NCBI GenBank assembly: GCA_023390705.1
Contig: JAEWCI010000626.1
Span: 1-15,221 of the forward strand
Source of the DNA: Pseudomonadota bacterium
GTDB lineage: Bacteria; Pseudomonadota; Alphaproteobacteria; Acetobacterales; Acetobacteraceae
Direction of reading: 5' to 3'
DNA: 15,221 nucleotides
The position numbers and the translations under genes were made by a program. The notes beneath the pieces are model-generated. The model was not told where the DNA came from, ran no database searches, and worked only from the letters and a program-made list of their open reading frames with translations. Shown one piece after another: positions 1 to 6,120 of the stretch; within the stretch, counting starts at the first letter, position 1, and every line of letters begins with the position of its first letter.

Positions 1-231
1 GGGCTTGCCTGGTCCGGTGCCTTCACCGCGGATCGCCTCGCCGCCGTGCTGCCGCGCCTGCCCGCGGGCGTGACCGAGCTTTACCTGCACCCCGCCACCG
101 CCCCGGGCTTCCCCGGCGCCGCCCCCGGCTACCGCTATGCCGAGGAATTGGCCGCGCTGCTCGACCCGCGCGTCATCGCCGCCTGCGCCGCCATCCCGCG
201 CGGCGGCTACACCGCCATGCTCGCCGCATGA
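1..231 (+). CDS. hpnK: HpnK-like hopanoid-associated deacetylase (ChbG/YdjC family), C-terminal part
   Basis: This is an open frame from the window edge to a TGA at 229-231; only the last 76 residues are visible. The segment TELYLHPATAPG, followed by GYRYAEELAALLDP, is the usual C-terminal end of YdjC/ChbG-type carbohydrate deacetylases, including the conserved HPA histidine. HpnK is the hopanoid-cluster member of that family, and the gene just downstream is an HpnL homologue, which is why I prefer HpnK over a generic YdjC protein. The family is thought to act on sugar-containing or side-chain intermediates of hopanoids; its exact reaction is not visible here. The stop overlaps the ATG of a small ORF (ATGA at 228-231). 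The start and most of the catalytic domain lie upstream of the window. Confidence 0.75.
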   Translation, partial: GLAWSGAFTADRLAAVLPRLPAGVTELYLHPATAPGFPGAAPGYRYAEELAALLDPRVIAACAAIPRGGYTAMLAA

Positions 232-320
232 ACGCCGCCCGGTTCACGCCGCGCCGACCGCTGACGGGCAGGAACATCGCCGATCCGCGCCACGTCGGCG
301 CGCGGAGCCAATACGCATGA
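228..320 (+). CDS. Possible 30-residue linker ORF between hpnK and hpnL
   Basis: This ATG-initiated frame of 30 codons plus stop fills the gap between hpnK and hpnL exactly. Its ATG overlaps the hpnK stop (ATGA, 228-231), and its TGA overlaps the hpnL ATG (ATGA, 317-320). The peptide begins MNAARFTPRRP and is Arg-rich and basic, with no signal sequence or recognisable domain. The arrangement would pass ribosomes from hpnK to hpnL by termination-reinitiation. I do not recognise the peptide, and it could be a chance open frame in GC-rich DNA or the remnant of an older hpnK C-terminus. No independent Shine-Dalgarno sequence is needed if translation is coupled. Confidence 0.25.
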   Translation: MNAARFTPRRPLTGRNIADPRHVGARSQYA

Positions 321-1273
321 GCCGTCTCGGCCTTGTCCTCGCGCTTGGTGGCCTTGCCGGCGCCATTTTGCTGCTCGCCCAGCAGGACCTCTCGGAAGTC
401 ACCGCCCTGCTCGCCACCGCCGGCTTCGGCCTCGTGCTGGCCTCGCTCGCCCATATCCCGCCGATGGTGGTGAATGCCGAGGCCTGGCGCGTGCTGCTGC
501 CCGGCAGCAAGCGCCCCTCCCTTCCCACCATGACCGCCAATGTCTGGATCCGCGAAAGCGTGAACGGGCTGCTGCCGGTTGCACGCATCGGCGGCGAGGT
601 CGCCAGCTACCGGCTGCTGCGGGCCGAAGGCGTCGGGGTCGCCCCCGCCGCCGCCAGCCTGGCGGTGGACATGGCCATCTCCATCCTCTCCCAACTCGCC
701 TTCGCGCTGATGGGGCTGGCGCTGCTGGCGGCCGCGGGGGCGGGATTGGGCTGGCAGGGGCTGGCGCTCGGCCTGGTCTGCGGCGTCGCCCTGGCCGGCG
801 GCTTCATCCTGGCGCAACGGATGAATTTCTTCTCCGGCCTGGCGGCGCTGCTGAACCGCGTCGCCGCCGACCGGCTGGCCGCCTTCGCCGCGCATTCCGC
901 CCGCATAGACCGCATGATGCGCCGGCTGTGGCGCAGCCGCGGGGCCATCGCCGGCTGCTTCCTGTGGCAATTGCTGGGCTGGTGCGCCGGGGCGCTGGAG
1001 ATCTGGCTGGCGCTGCATTTCCTCGGCCATCCCGTGAGCCTGGCGGAGGCGCTGGCGATCGAATCCCTCATCCAGGCCGTGAGCAGCGCCGCTTTCCTCG
1101 TGCCCGGCGCGCTGGGGTTGCAGGAAGCCGGCTTCATCGGCCTTGGCCTGCTGGTCGGGCTGCCGGCGGAGGCCGGGGCGGCGCTGGCCATCGCCCGGCG
1201 CATCCGTGACCTGGTGATCTTCCTGCCCGGGCTGCTCGCCTGGGTCTGGGCGGAACGGCGGATCGCGGCATAG
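317..1273 (+). CDS. hpnL: HpnL family integral membrane protein (hopanoid cluster; flippase-like UPF0104/YbhN fold)
   Basis: The product is 318 residues long and starts MSRLGLVLALGGLAG, with a first membrane helix at about 4-21. Further hydrophobic segments lie at about 37-53, 112-140, 145-165, 211-236, 255-282 and 297-312, which suggests an inner-membrane protein with 7 or so helices. Family hallmarks are LLPVARIGGEV at about 85-95, PGALGLQEAG at 263-272 and the charged RRIRDL at 294-299. These match the lysylphosphatidylglycerol-synthetase/flippase-like TM family that includes HpnL. HpnL is found in hopanoid gene clusters and is presumed to help move or modify hopanoids, though its biochemical role is not settled. 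The frame is open upstream to 137, but 317 is chosen because the hydrophobic N-terminus starts there, a GGAG lies about 11 bases upstream, and the upstream extension is arginine/proline-rich and overlaps hpnK. Confidence 0.85.
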   Translation: MSRLGLVLALGGLAGAILLLAQQDLSEVTALLATAGFGLVLASLAHIPPMVVNAEAWRVLLPGSKRPSLPTMTANVWIRESVNGLLPVARIGGEVASYRLLRAEGVGVAPAAASLAVDMAISILSQLAFALMGLALLAAAGAGLGWQGLALGLVCGVALAGGFILAQRMNFFSGLAALLNRVAADRLAAFAAHSARIDRMMRRLWRSRGAIAGCFLWQLLGWCAGALEIWLALHFLGHPVSLAEALAIESLIQAVSSAAFLVPGALGLQEAGFIGLGLLVGLPAEAGAALAIARRIRDLVIFLPGLLAWVWAERRIAA

Positions 1274-1276
1274 AGC

Positions 1277-1367
1277 GGATCGCGGAAGGGCGGGAACGCC
1301 CGGAAGCGCGGAGCTGCCCGACAAACAAAGACCTGCCGTGGATCGCGGACGGGCGGGAACGTCCGGG
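1277..1367 (+). repeat. Two imperfect 28-bp direct repeats capable of forming hairpins
   Basis: The unit GGATCGCGGA-(A/C)-GGGCGGGAACG-(C/T)-CCGG occurs at 1277-1304 and again at 1340-1367, 63 bp apart, with 3 differences. The first copy can fold as GGGCG-GGAA-CGCCC, with a GNRA-type loop. The second can fold as CGGACG-GGCGGGAA-CGTCCG, because both varying internal positions change the stem register. The first copy begins 3 bases after the hpnL stop, so it could act as its terminator, although no T-tract follows. The sequence after each copy (GCTGCCCGACAAA and GCCGCCCGGAAAG) is also similar, suggesting a degenerate tandem duplication of roughly 63 bp. Confidence 0.6.
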
Positions 1368-1439
1368 CATGTGAAGCCGCCCGGAAAGCCATGCACTGCC
1401 CTGCAAGCGGATTGGCGTTCGGCTCCGAACGCAATCCGC
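1351..1439 (+). repeat. Dispersed palindromic intergenic repeat, copy A
   Basis: The segment contains GTGAAGCCGCCCGG, a 26-bp variable stretch, and then an inverted repeat. Arm 1407-1422 (GCGGATTGGCGTTCGG) pairs with arm 1425-1439 (CCGAACGCAATCCGC) with one bulged G. The same order of elements appears on the opposite strand at 14721-14643 near tyrS, so this is a repeated intergenic element rather than a private terminator. It ends 32 bp before the ATG of the Bug-type gene and so occupies that gene's upstream region. No transposase or target-site duplication was seen. It could work as a REP-like element, terminator or protein-binding site. Confidence 0.65.
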
Positions 1440-1471
1440 GTTAGGCTCCGCCGGGCAGGAGGAACCATTCC

Positions 1472-2437
1472 ATGCCCCATCGCCGCAGCCTGTTGCTCGC
1501 CCCGCTGCTTGCCCTGCCCGGGCTGGCGCGCGCCCAGGGCTTCCCCAACCGGCCGATCCGCATCGTCATTCCCGTGGTGCCGGGCGGCGCGGTGGATGCC
1601 TGCGTCCGCACCATCTCGCCCAGGATGGGCGAGGCGTTGGGGCAGACCGTGGTGCTGGACAACCGGCCCGGCGGCGCCGGCGTGCTGGCCAGCGAGATCG
1701 TCGCCCGCGCCCCGGCCGATGGCCATACGCTGCTGCTGGGCACGGTGGGTGTCCTGGCGGTGAACCCCAGCCTGTTCCGCAACCTGCCGGCGGACCCGGT
1801 GCGCGACTTCGCCCCCGTCTCCCTGCTGGTGCATGCGGCGAACCTGCTGGCCATCCCCACCGACCGGCCCTGGCGTAGCGTGGCGGAGCTGGTGGCGGCG
1901 CTGAAGGCCCGGCCGGGGCATCTCAGCTACGGCTCCTCCGGCATCGGCTCGGCCGGGCATCTTTCCGGCGCGCTGCTGGACCACCTGGCGAAGACCGAGG
2001 CAGTGCATGTGCCCTATCGCGGCGGCGGGCAGCTCATCACCGACCTGATCTCCGGCAAGCTGGACTATTCCTTCGCCACCGCCGCCACGGTGCTGCCGCA
2101 GGTGGAGGCGAACCGACTGCGGGCCCTGGCGGTGCCGACGGAACAGCGTTCCCGCCTGCTGCCGAACATCCCCACCATGGCCGAGGCCGGGGTGCCCGGC
2201 TACGCCATCAACAACTGGTACGGGCTGGTGGCGCCGCGCGGCACCCCGGCGGAGGTGATCGCCAAGCTGAATGCCGCGGTGCATACGGCCATGGCCGACC
2301 CGGGCAATGTGGAGAAGCTGGCGCATCACGCGCTGGAGCCGGCGCCGGGCACGCCCGAGGAATTCGCCGCCTTCATCCCGGCGGAGATCACCCGCTACGC
2401 CGCCATCGTGCGTGGCGCGGGGATCACGGGGGATTAG
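1472..2437 (+). CDS. Bug/TctC-family periplasmic tricarboxylate-type solute-binding protein
   Basis: The product has 321 residues. A signal peptide with MPHRR and a Leu/Ala-rich core ends at ARA-Q, so cleavage is predicted after residue 21. The mature protein carries the hallmarks of tripartite tricarboxylate transporter receptors: FPNRPIRIVIPVVPGGAVD at 24-42, NRPGGAG at 64-70, DGHTLLLG at 83-90, NPSLF at 98-102 and RDFAPVS at 111-117. It would bind a small carboxylate or similar ligand in the periplasm and deliver it to a TctAB-type permease, but no permease gene is present, as is usual for expanded Bug families. The start is supported by the Shine-Dalgarno sequence GCAGGAGGA at 1455-1463, about 8 bases upstream. 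The ligand cannot be deduced. The downstream gene converges on it, so it is probably monocistronic. Confidence 0.92.
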   Translation: MPHRRSLLLAPLLALPGLARAQGFPNRPIRIVIPVVPGGAVDACVRTISPRMGEALGQTVVLDNRPGGAGVLASEIVARAPADGHTLLLGTVGVLAVNPSLFRNLPADPVRDFAPVSLLVHAANLLAIPTDRPWRSVAELVAALKARPGHLSYGSSGIGSAGHLSGALLDHLAKTEAVHVPYRGGGQLITDLISGKLDYSFATAATVLPQVEANRLRALAVPTEQRSRLLPNIPTMAEAGVPGYAINNWYGLVAPRGTPAEVIAKLNAAVHTAMADPGNVEKLAHHALEPAPGTPEEFAAFIPAEITRYAAIVRGAGITGD

Positions 2438-2530
2438 GCGAGGCCGGTGAGTCCGGGGAAGGCGCTGCCTCCCCCGCGTCCTGTCCGCCAAGCCACCGGG
2501 CGGCGCGGACCGCCACCATACTCCCGGTGT

Positions 2531-2584
2531 CCAGAAGCCCTTCGGCCTCTGGCGGGTGAGCGCGAGAGGGCGGCGCCCTCTCGC
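2531..2584. terminator. Two tandem hairpins at a convergent gene junction
   Basis: A perfect 10-bp stem, GCGAGAGGGC (2562-2571) with GCCCTCTCGC (2575-2584) and a 3-base loop, lies 6 bp beyond the stop of the minus-strand lyase gene. A second hairpin at 2531-2552 (CCAGAAGCC-CTTC-GGCCTCTGG, one mismatch) lies between it and the end of the Bug gene. T-tracts are poor on both strands, as is common in very GC-rich genomes. The position between converging genes suggests bidirectional termination. Confidence 0.6.
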
Positions 2585-2590
2585 AAGCCT

Positions 2591-3559
2591 TCAGCCCTGC
2601 TTCACCGGCGCCGGCATATGGCCGAGCGTGCCGCTGTATTTCTCCTGCGCCTCGGCCGGCAGGAATTCGGCTTCCAGCGCGCGGATGCGGTCGAAGCCGG
2701 AGAACAGGTGCAGGTTCCCCAGCGGGTGGGTCTTGGTGCGCGCATCCACCTCGGCCTCGGCCAGGGCGCCCTTTTCCTTCATGGCCACCGCCAGGTCGTG
2801 CACCGCCATGATGGTCTGCCGCAGCGTGGCGCCGGGCAGGATGGTGAGGGCGATGCCCAGCTCCGCCATCTGCGCTTCGGAAAGCCGGGGCGAGATGCCG
2901 GTCTGGTTGTAGAAGACCGGGCCCTTCACCTCGCGGCAGACCTGCTGGATCTCGGCCATGCTGGCCGGGCCCTCGACGAAGGCCATGTCGGCGCCGGCTT
3001 CCAGGAAGAGGTTGGCGCGGGCGATCGCCTCCTCCAGGCTGCCGCCATGGGCGCCGCGGGCATCGGTGCGGGCGATCAGCACGAAATCCGGGTCGAGCTG
3101 GTTGCGGGTGGCCGCGGCGACGCGGATCTTGGCCGCGGCTTCCTCACGCGAGATCACTTCCCGCCCCGCCACATGGCCGCAGCGCTTGGGCGCCACCTGG
3201 TCTTCCAGATGGCAGCCGGCGACGCCGCCGCGGATGTATTCCTCGATGGTGCGGACGACGTTGATGGCGTTGCCATAGCCGGTATCGGCATCGGCGATCA
3301 CCGGTACCCGCACCGCGCTGGCGATCAAACGGGCGTTCAGCGCCATCTCGGTCAGCGTCGCCAGCCCGGCATCCGGCAGGCCCAGCAGCGCCAGGGAGGT
3401 GCCATAGCCCGTCATGTAGAGCGCGGGGTGGCCGGCATGTTCCAGGATGCGGGCCGTCAGCGCGTTGTAGCAGCCCGGCACCACCAGCGGCTTGCCGGTG
3501 GCGATCAACTGACGGAGGCGGGTGGTGGGGCGGGTGCTGTCACCCAGGCCGAGGCGCAT
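2591..3559 (-). CDS. Isocitrate lyase/PEP mutase-family C-C lyase
   Basis: The product has 322 residues, starting MRLGLGDSTR. It is a TIM-barrel enzyme of the isocitrate lyase/phosphoenolpyruvate mutase superfamily. Visible motifs are the Mg-binding VIADADTGYGN (87-97), LEDQ (118-121), the lyase signature KRCGH (125-129) with the catalytic cysteine at 127, IARTDA (162-167) and VEGP (195-198). The cysteine favours a lyase acting on a 2-methylmalate, methylisocitrate or dimethylmalate type of acid over a true PEP mutase, but the substrate is unknown. The frame is open to 3652; 3559 is chosen because AGGGAAG lies 8-14 bases upstream and family homology begins there. It is divergent from the DUF1489 gene, separated by 101 bp that must hold both promoters, and convergent with the Bug gene, whose product may import a related acid (inference). 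Confidence 0.88.
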   Translation of the reverse strand: MRLGLGDSTRPTTRLRQLIATGKPLVVPGCYNALTARILEHAGHPALYMTGYGTSLALLGLPDAGLATLTEMALNARLIASAVRVPVIADADTGYGNAINVVRTIEEYIRGGVAGCHLEDQVAPKRCGHVAGREVISREEAAAKIRVAAATRNQLDPDFVLIARTDARGAHGGSLEEAIARANLFLEAGADMAFVEGPASMAEIQQVCREVKGPVFYNQTGISPRLSEAQMAELGIALTILPGATLRQTIMAVHDLAVAMKEKGALAEAEVDARTKTHPLGNLHLFSGFDRIRALEAEFLPAEAQEKYSGTLGHMPAPVKQG

Positions 3560-3660
3560 GGCATTTCTTCCCTGCTTGGACCCGGCCAGCCTGCGGGCGG
3601 GTCCGCAACGGGTCAAGCCAGGCCCTTGCCCTGGGGCACGGCGGCAGTACATGCAGCCTC

Positions 3661-4083
3661 GTGCTGCACCTCATCAAGCTCTCGGTCGGGCCGAAGGACG
3701 TGGCGGCGCTGGCCGCCATCCAGGCGCGCCGCGCCCAGACGGACCCGCCGCTGCGCCACCAGACGCGCATGTTCCCCAAGCGGGCGGCCGAGATCGTCAA
3801 TGGCGGCTCGATCTACTGGGTAGTGGCGGGCTTCGTGCAGGTGCGCCAGCGCATCCTGGACATCCGCGAGGAGAAGTGGGAGGACGGCACCGGTTGCGCC
3901 GGCCTCGTGCTGGACCCCGAATTGGTGCCGGTGGCCGCACGGCCGCAGAAGCCCTTCCAGGGCTGGCGCTACCTGGCACCCGAGGCGGCGCCGCCCGACG
4001 CGAAGGATGCCGGCCCTGCTGAGGGGCTGGAGGAATTGCCGCCCAAGCTGCTGCGGGAACTGCGCCAGCTCGGGCTGATCTGA
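3661..4083 (+). CDS. DUF1489 family protein of unknown function
   Basis: The 140-residue product starts at GTG and reads MLHLIKLSVGPKDVAAL. The order LRHQTRMFPKRAAEI (31-45), GGSIYWVVAGFVQVRQRIL (48-66), then GLVLDPELVPV (81-91) and PFQGWRYL (98-105), is characteristic of DUF1489, a conserved, uncharacterised protein of about 140 residues known mainly from Alphaproteobacteria. It is predicted soluble and cytoplasmic, with no signal peptide or metal motif. Few alternative starts exist: the nearby ATG at 3651 is out of frame, and family proteins begin with this LHLIKL segment. The Shine-Dalgarno sequence is weak. Its 3' end lies 12 bp from the converging amidohydrolase gene, with a hairpin across the junction. 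It looks like a housekeeping gene between catabolic genes; no function should be assigned. Confidence 0.85.
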   Translation: MLHLIKLSVGPKDVAALAAIQARRAQTDPPLRHQTRMFPKRAAEIVNGGSIYWVVAGFVQVRQRILDIREEKWEDGTGCAGLVLDPELVPVAARPQKPFQGWRYLAPEAAPPDAKDAGPAEGLEELPPKLLRELRQLGLI

Positions 4084-4114
4084 GAAGCCCACCCTTCAAT
4101 CGAAGGGCAGCTTC
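4084..4114. terminator. Bidirectional hairpin spanning a 12-bp convergent gap
   Basis: An inner stem CCCTTC (4092-4097) pairs with GAAGGG (4102-4107) around AATC, and an outer stem GAAGC (4084-4088) pairs with GCTTC (4110-4114). It begins immediately after the DUF1489 stop and includes the last codons and stop of the minus-strand amidohydrolase, so it could terminate both transcripts. There is no clear T-tract. Confidence 0.5.
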
Positions 4115-4920
4115 CAGCCGATCCATTCGCAGACGGCGCGGCCCATCACCAGTTCCAGCTCCTTGCCGGAAAGCCAGGGCAGTTCCTCGGTGAAGAAGGT
4201 CACGCATTGCCGGTAGCTGCAGGGCATGCGCGTGATGTCCGTGCCCCAGAAGAAGCGGTGCGGGCCGAAGGCATCATAGAGCCGGTGCAGCCCGTCCTGG
4301 ATGTTGCGGAAGGGGTAGGGCTGGGTCGAATAGGCCGGGGCGCCGGTGGCCTTCAGCGCGATGTTCGGCAACCGGGCCAGGGAGAGCAGCTCCTCCACAT
4401 TCTCGAAGGCCGCCTCGTCCTGGGCTTCGCGCTTCAGGCCGCAATGGTCGATGATGAGGCGCAGGTTCGGGTGGCGCTCCGCGATGCGGCGGAACAGCGG
4501 CAGGAAGCGCCAGGCCATGCTGGCCACCGGCAGGTTCAGCCGCTCCGCCACCGGCCAGAGCCAGTCCATGGTGCCGTCCTCGTGCCAGCGCTGCTGCTCC
4601 GGCCGCACCAGCGGGTAGCGCAGCCCCATCTGGCCGGGGCGCTGGCGCCAGGTTTCCAGCAGCTTCGCGCTGCTTTCCGGCTGGTCCAGCGGCACCTGGC
4701 CGAGCACGGCGAAGCGGTTGGGGTAGCGCCGCGCCGCGTCCTCCGCCAGGGCGTTGGAATCGGGGTCCCAGCTCACCGGCGGGTGGATCACCGCGGCATC
4801 CACCCCGGCCTCGTCCATTTCCTTCAGCAATTCCTCCGCGGAGAAGGAGGAGACCTGGCGGTGATGGCCGCTCGGCCTGCCGCTGGACCAGATATGGACC
4901 TGGGCATCGACGATCCTCAT
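4096..4920 (-). CDS. Amidohydrolase-2 family metal-dependent hydrolase
   Basis: The product has 274 residues. It begins MRIVDAQVHIWSSG; the family N-terminal metal motif D-x-H-x-H-x-W appears as DAQVHIW, so the first histidine is glutamine. Later family motifs are LRLIIDHCGL (153-162, H159) and RFFWGTDITRMPC (222-234, with the metal/catalytic Asp at 228). Relatives hydrolyse lactones and cyclic amides or decarboxylate aromatic acids; the substrate here cannot be read from the sequence. The start is supported by GGGAGG about 9 bases upstream. It lies 16 bp downstream of, and on the same strand as, the luciferase-like oxidoreductase gene, so the two are very likely cotranscribed and probably act on consecutive intermediates. 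For example, an oxygenation could yield a lactone that is then hydrolysed (inference). Confidence 0.87.
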   Translation of the reverse strand: MRIVDAQVHIWSSGRPSGHHRQVSSFSAEELLKEMDEAGVDAAVIHPPVSWDPDSNALAEDAARRYPNRFAVLGQVPLDQPESSAKLLETWRQRPGQMGLRYPLVRPEQQRWHEDGTMDWLWPVAERLNLPVASMAWRFLPLFRRIAERHPNLRLIIDHCGLKREAQDEAAFENVEELLSLARLPNIALKATGAPAYSTQPYPFRNIQDGLHRLYDAFGPHRFFWGTDITRMPCSYRQCVTFFTEELPWLSGKELELVMGRAVCEWIGWKLPFD

Positions 4921-4936
4921 GGCGCTGCCTCCCGGT

Positions 4937-5992
4937 TCAGCCGCGGTTGAGCCGCGCGGCCTCGGCCATCACCTCGATCGCCTCCGGCTGGCGGGAGCGC
5001 ACGGTGAGGGAATCCGCGCCGCAATCCTCCCAGGCGCGGTAGCGTTCCCTGATGCGCGCCGGCGGGCCGACCAGGGATTTCATGTCCACCCATTCGTCGG
5101 GCACCGCCGCCGTCGCTTCCTCCTTGCGGCCGGCAAGGTAGAGTTCCTGCACCCGGTTGGCGGCCTCGCCGAAGCCGCGGCGGACCATGATGTCCTTGTG
5201 GAAATTCTTGTCGCGGTGGCCCATGCCGCCGACATAGAGCGCCACTTCCGGCTTCAGCCGCGCCAGCGCCGCCTTCACGTCCTCATCCACCACCACATGG
5301 ACCGAAGCCTGGATGAAGAAGTCCTCCCGCGTCTTGCGCTTGCCGGTGCGTTCGGTGGCGCGGCGGAAGCCTTCCTCCAGCCAGGGGCCGTATTCCTCCA
5401 TGGCGCCCGGCATGAAGCCCATGGGCAGCCAGCCATCGGCGATCTCGGCGGTCAGCTTCACCGTGCTCTCGTTGCCGGTGGCCAGCCAGATCGGGATGTC
5501 CGGGTTCATGTGCAGGATGGACTTCAGCGGCTTGCCCACCCCCAGCGCGCCCTCGCCGGTATAGGGCAGGCTGATCTCCTTCCCCTCATGCGTCACCGGC
5601 GCCTCGCGCCGGAAGATCTTGCGCATGATGGAGACATAGTCCTTCAGCCGGTAATAGGGCTTGCCCCAGGGCTGGCCATACCAGCCTTCCACGATCTGCG
5701 GGCCGGAAACGCCGAGCCCGGCGATGAAGCGGCCGCCGCCGGCCAGGGCATCCACCGTGGCGGCGCACATGGCGGCATTGGCCGGGGTGCGGGCGGCAAG
5801 CTGCATGATGCCGGTGCCGAGCCGGATGCGCTTCGTCACCGCCGCCAGATAGGCCAGCGGCGTCACCGCGTCCGAGCCATAGGCTTCGGCCGACCAGACG
5901 GAATCGTAGCCGAGTTCCTCCGCGCGCTGCACGAGCTTCACCGGCAGGTCGAGCTGCGCCTTCGAATAGCCGATGGAGAGACCGAGCTTCAT
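4937..5992 (-). CDS. LLM-class flavin/F420-dependent oxidoreductase (Rv3520c-like family)
   Basis: The 351-residue product is a bacterial-luciferase-type TIM barrel. It starts MKLGLSIGYSKAQLDLPVKLVQRAEELGYDSVW in pieces typical of the family, followed by SAEAYGSDAVTPLAYLAA (34-51), RLGTGIMQLAARTPA (57-71), RFIAGLGVSGPQIVEGW (88-104) and IWLATGNESTVKLTAEIADG (168-187). This pattern best matches the subfamily named after mycobacterial Rv3520c, annotated as probably F420-dependent, but FMN use is equally possible in a proteobacterium. The ORF is open to 6049; 5992 is chosen because AAGGGAAA lies upstream and the barrel's first strand starts here. It is the first gene of an operon with the amidohydrolase (16-bp gap) and divergent from a second LLM gene. 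The substrate is unknown. Confidence 0.88.
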   Translation of the reverse strand: MKLGLSIGYSKAQLDLPVKLVQRAEELGYDSVWSAEAYGSDAVTPLAYLAAVTKRIRLGTGIMQLAARTPANAAMCAATVDALAGGGRFIAGLGVSGPQIVEGWYGQPWGKPYYRLKDYVSIMRKIFRREAPVTHEGKEISLPYTGEGALGVGKPLKSILHMNPDIPIWLATGNESTVKLTAEIADGWLPMGFMPGAMEEYGPWLEEGFRRATERTGKRKTREDFFIQASVHVVVDEDVKAALARLKPEVALYVGGMGHRDKNFHKDIMVRRGFGEAANRVQELYLAGRKEEATAAVPDEWVDMKSLVGPPARIRERYRAWEDCGADSLTVRSRQPEAIEVMAEAARLNRG

Positions 5993-6020
5993 GGCCGTTT
6001 CCCTTTTCTCCTGGCCGGCA

Positions 6021-6068
6021 AGGCTGCCGGAAGCCGGCGCCCCTGCCAATGGGGGGAGGCTGCCGGAA
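6021..6068. repeat. 12-bp direct repeat in the divergent LLM promoter region
   Basis: AGGCTGCCGGAA occurs at 6021-6032 and again at 6057-6068, start-to-start distance 36 bp, inside the 128-bp gap between the two divergent LLM oxidoreductase genes. One copy lies close to each gene: 28 bp from the minus-strand ATG and 52 bp from the plus-strand ATG. It is a candidate regulator site, but no regulator gene is adjacent and the repeat could be coincidental. Confidence 0.35.
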
Positions 6069-6120
6069 TGGCCGCCGCTGTGGCAGCATCCGCCCCGGAC
6101 CAGAGGGAAGGAACCACCCC

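Noticed and set aside
173..2491. A 772-codon open frame on the minus strand opposite hpnL and the Bug gene.
   Set aside because: It is antisense to two well-supported genes, is full of Arg/Gly/Gln/His low-complexity stretches, and crosses an intergenic region. GC-rich codon use on the other strand removes stops.
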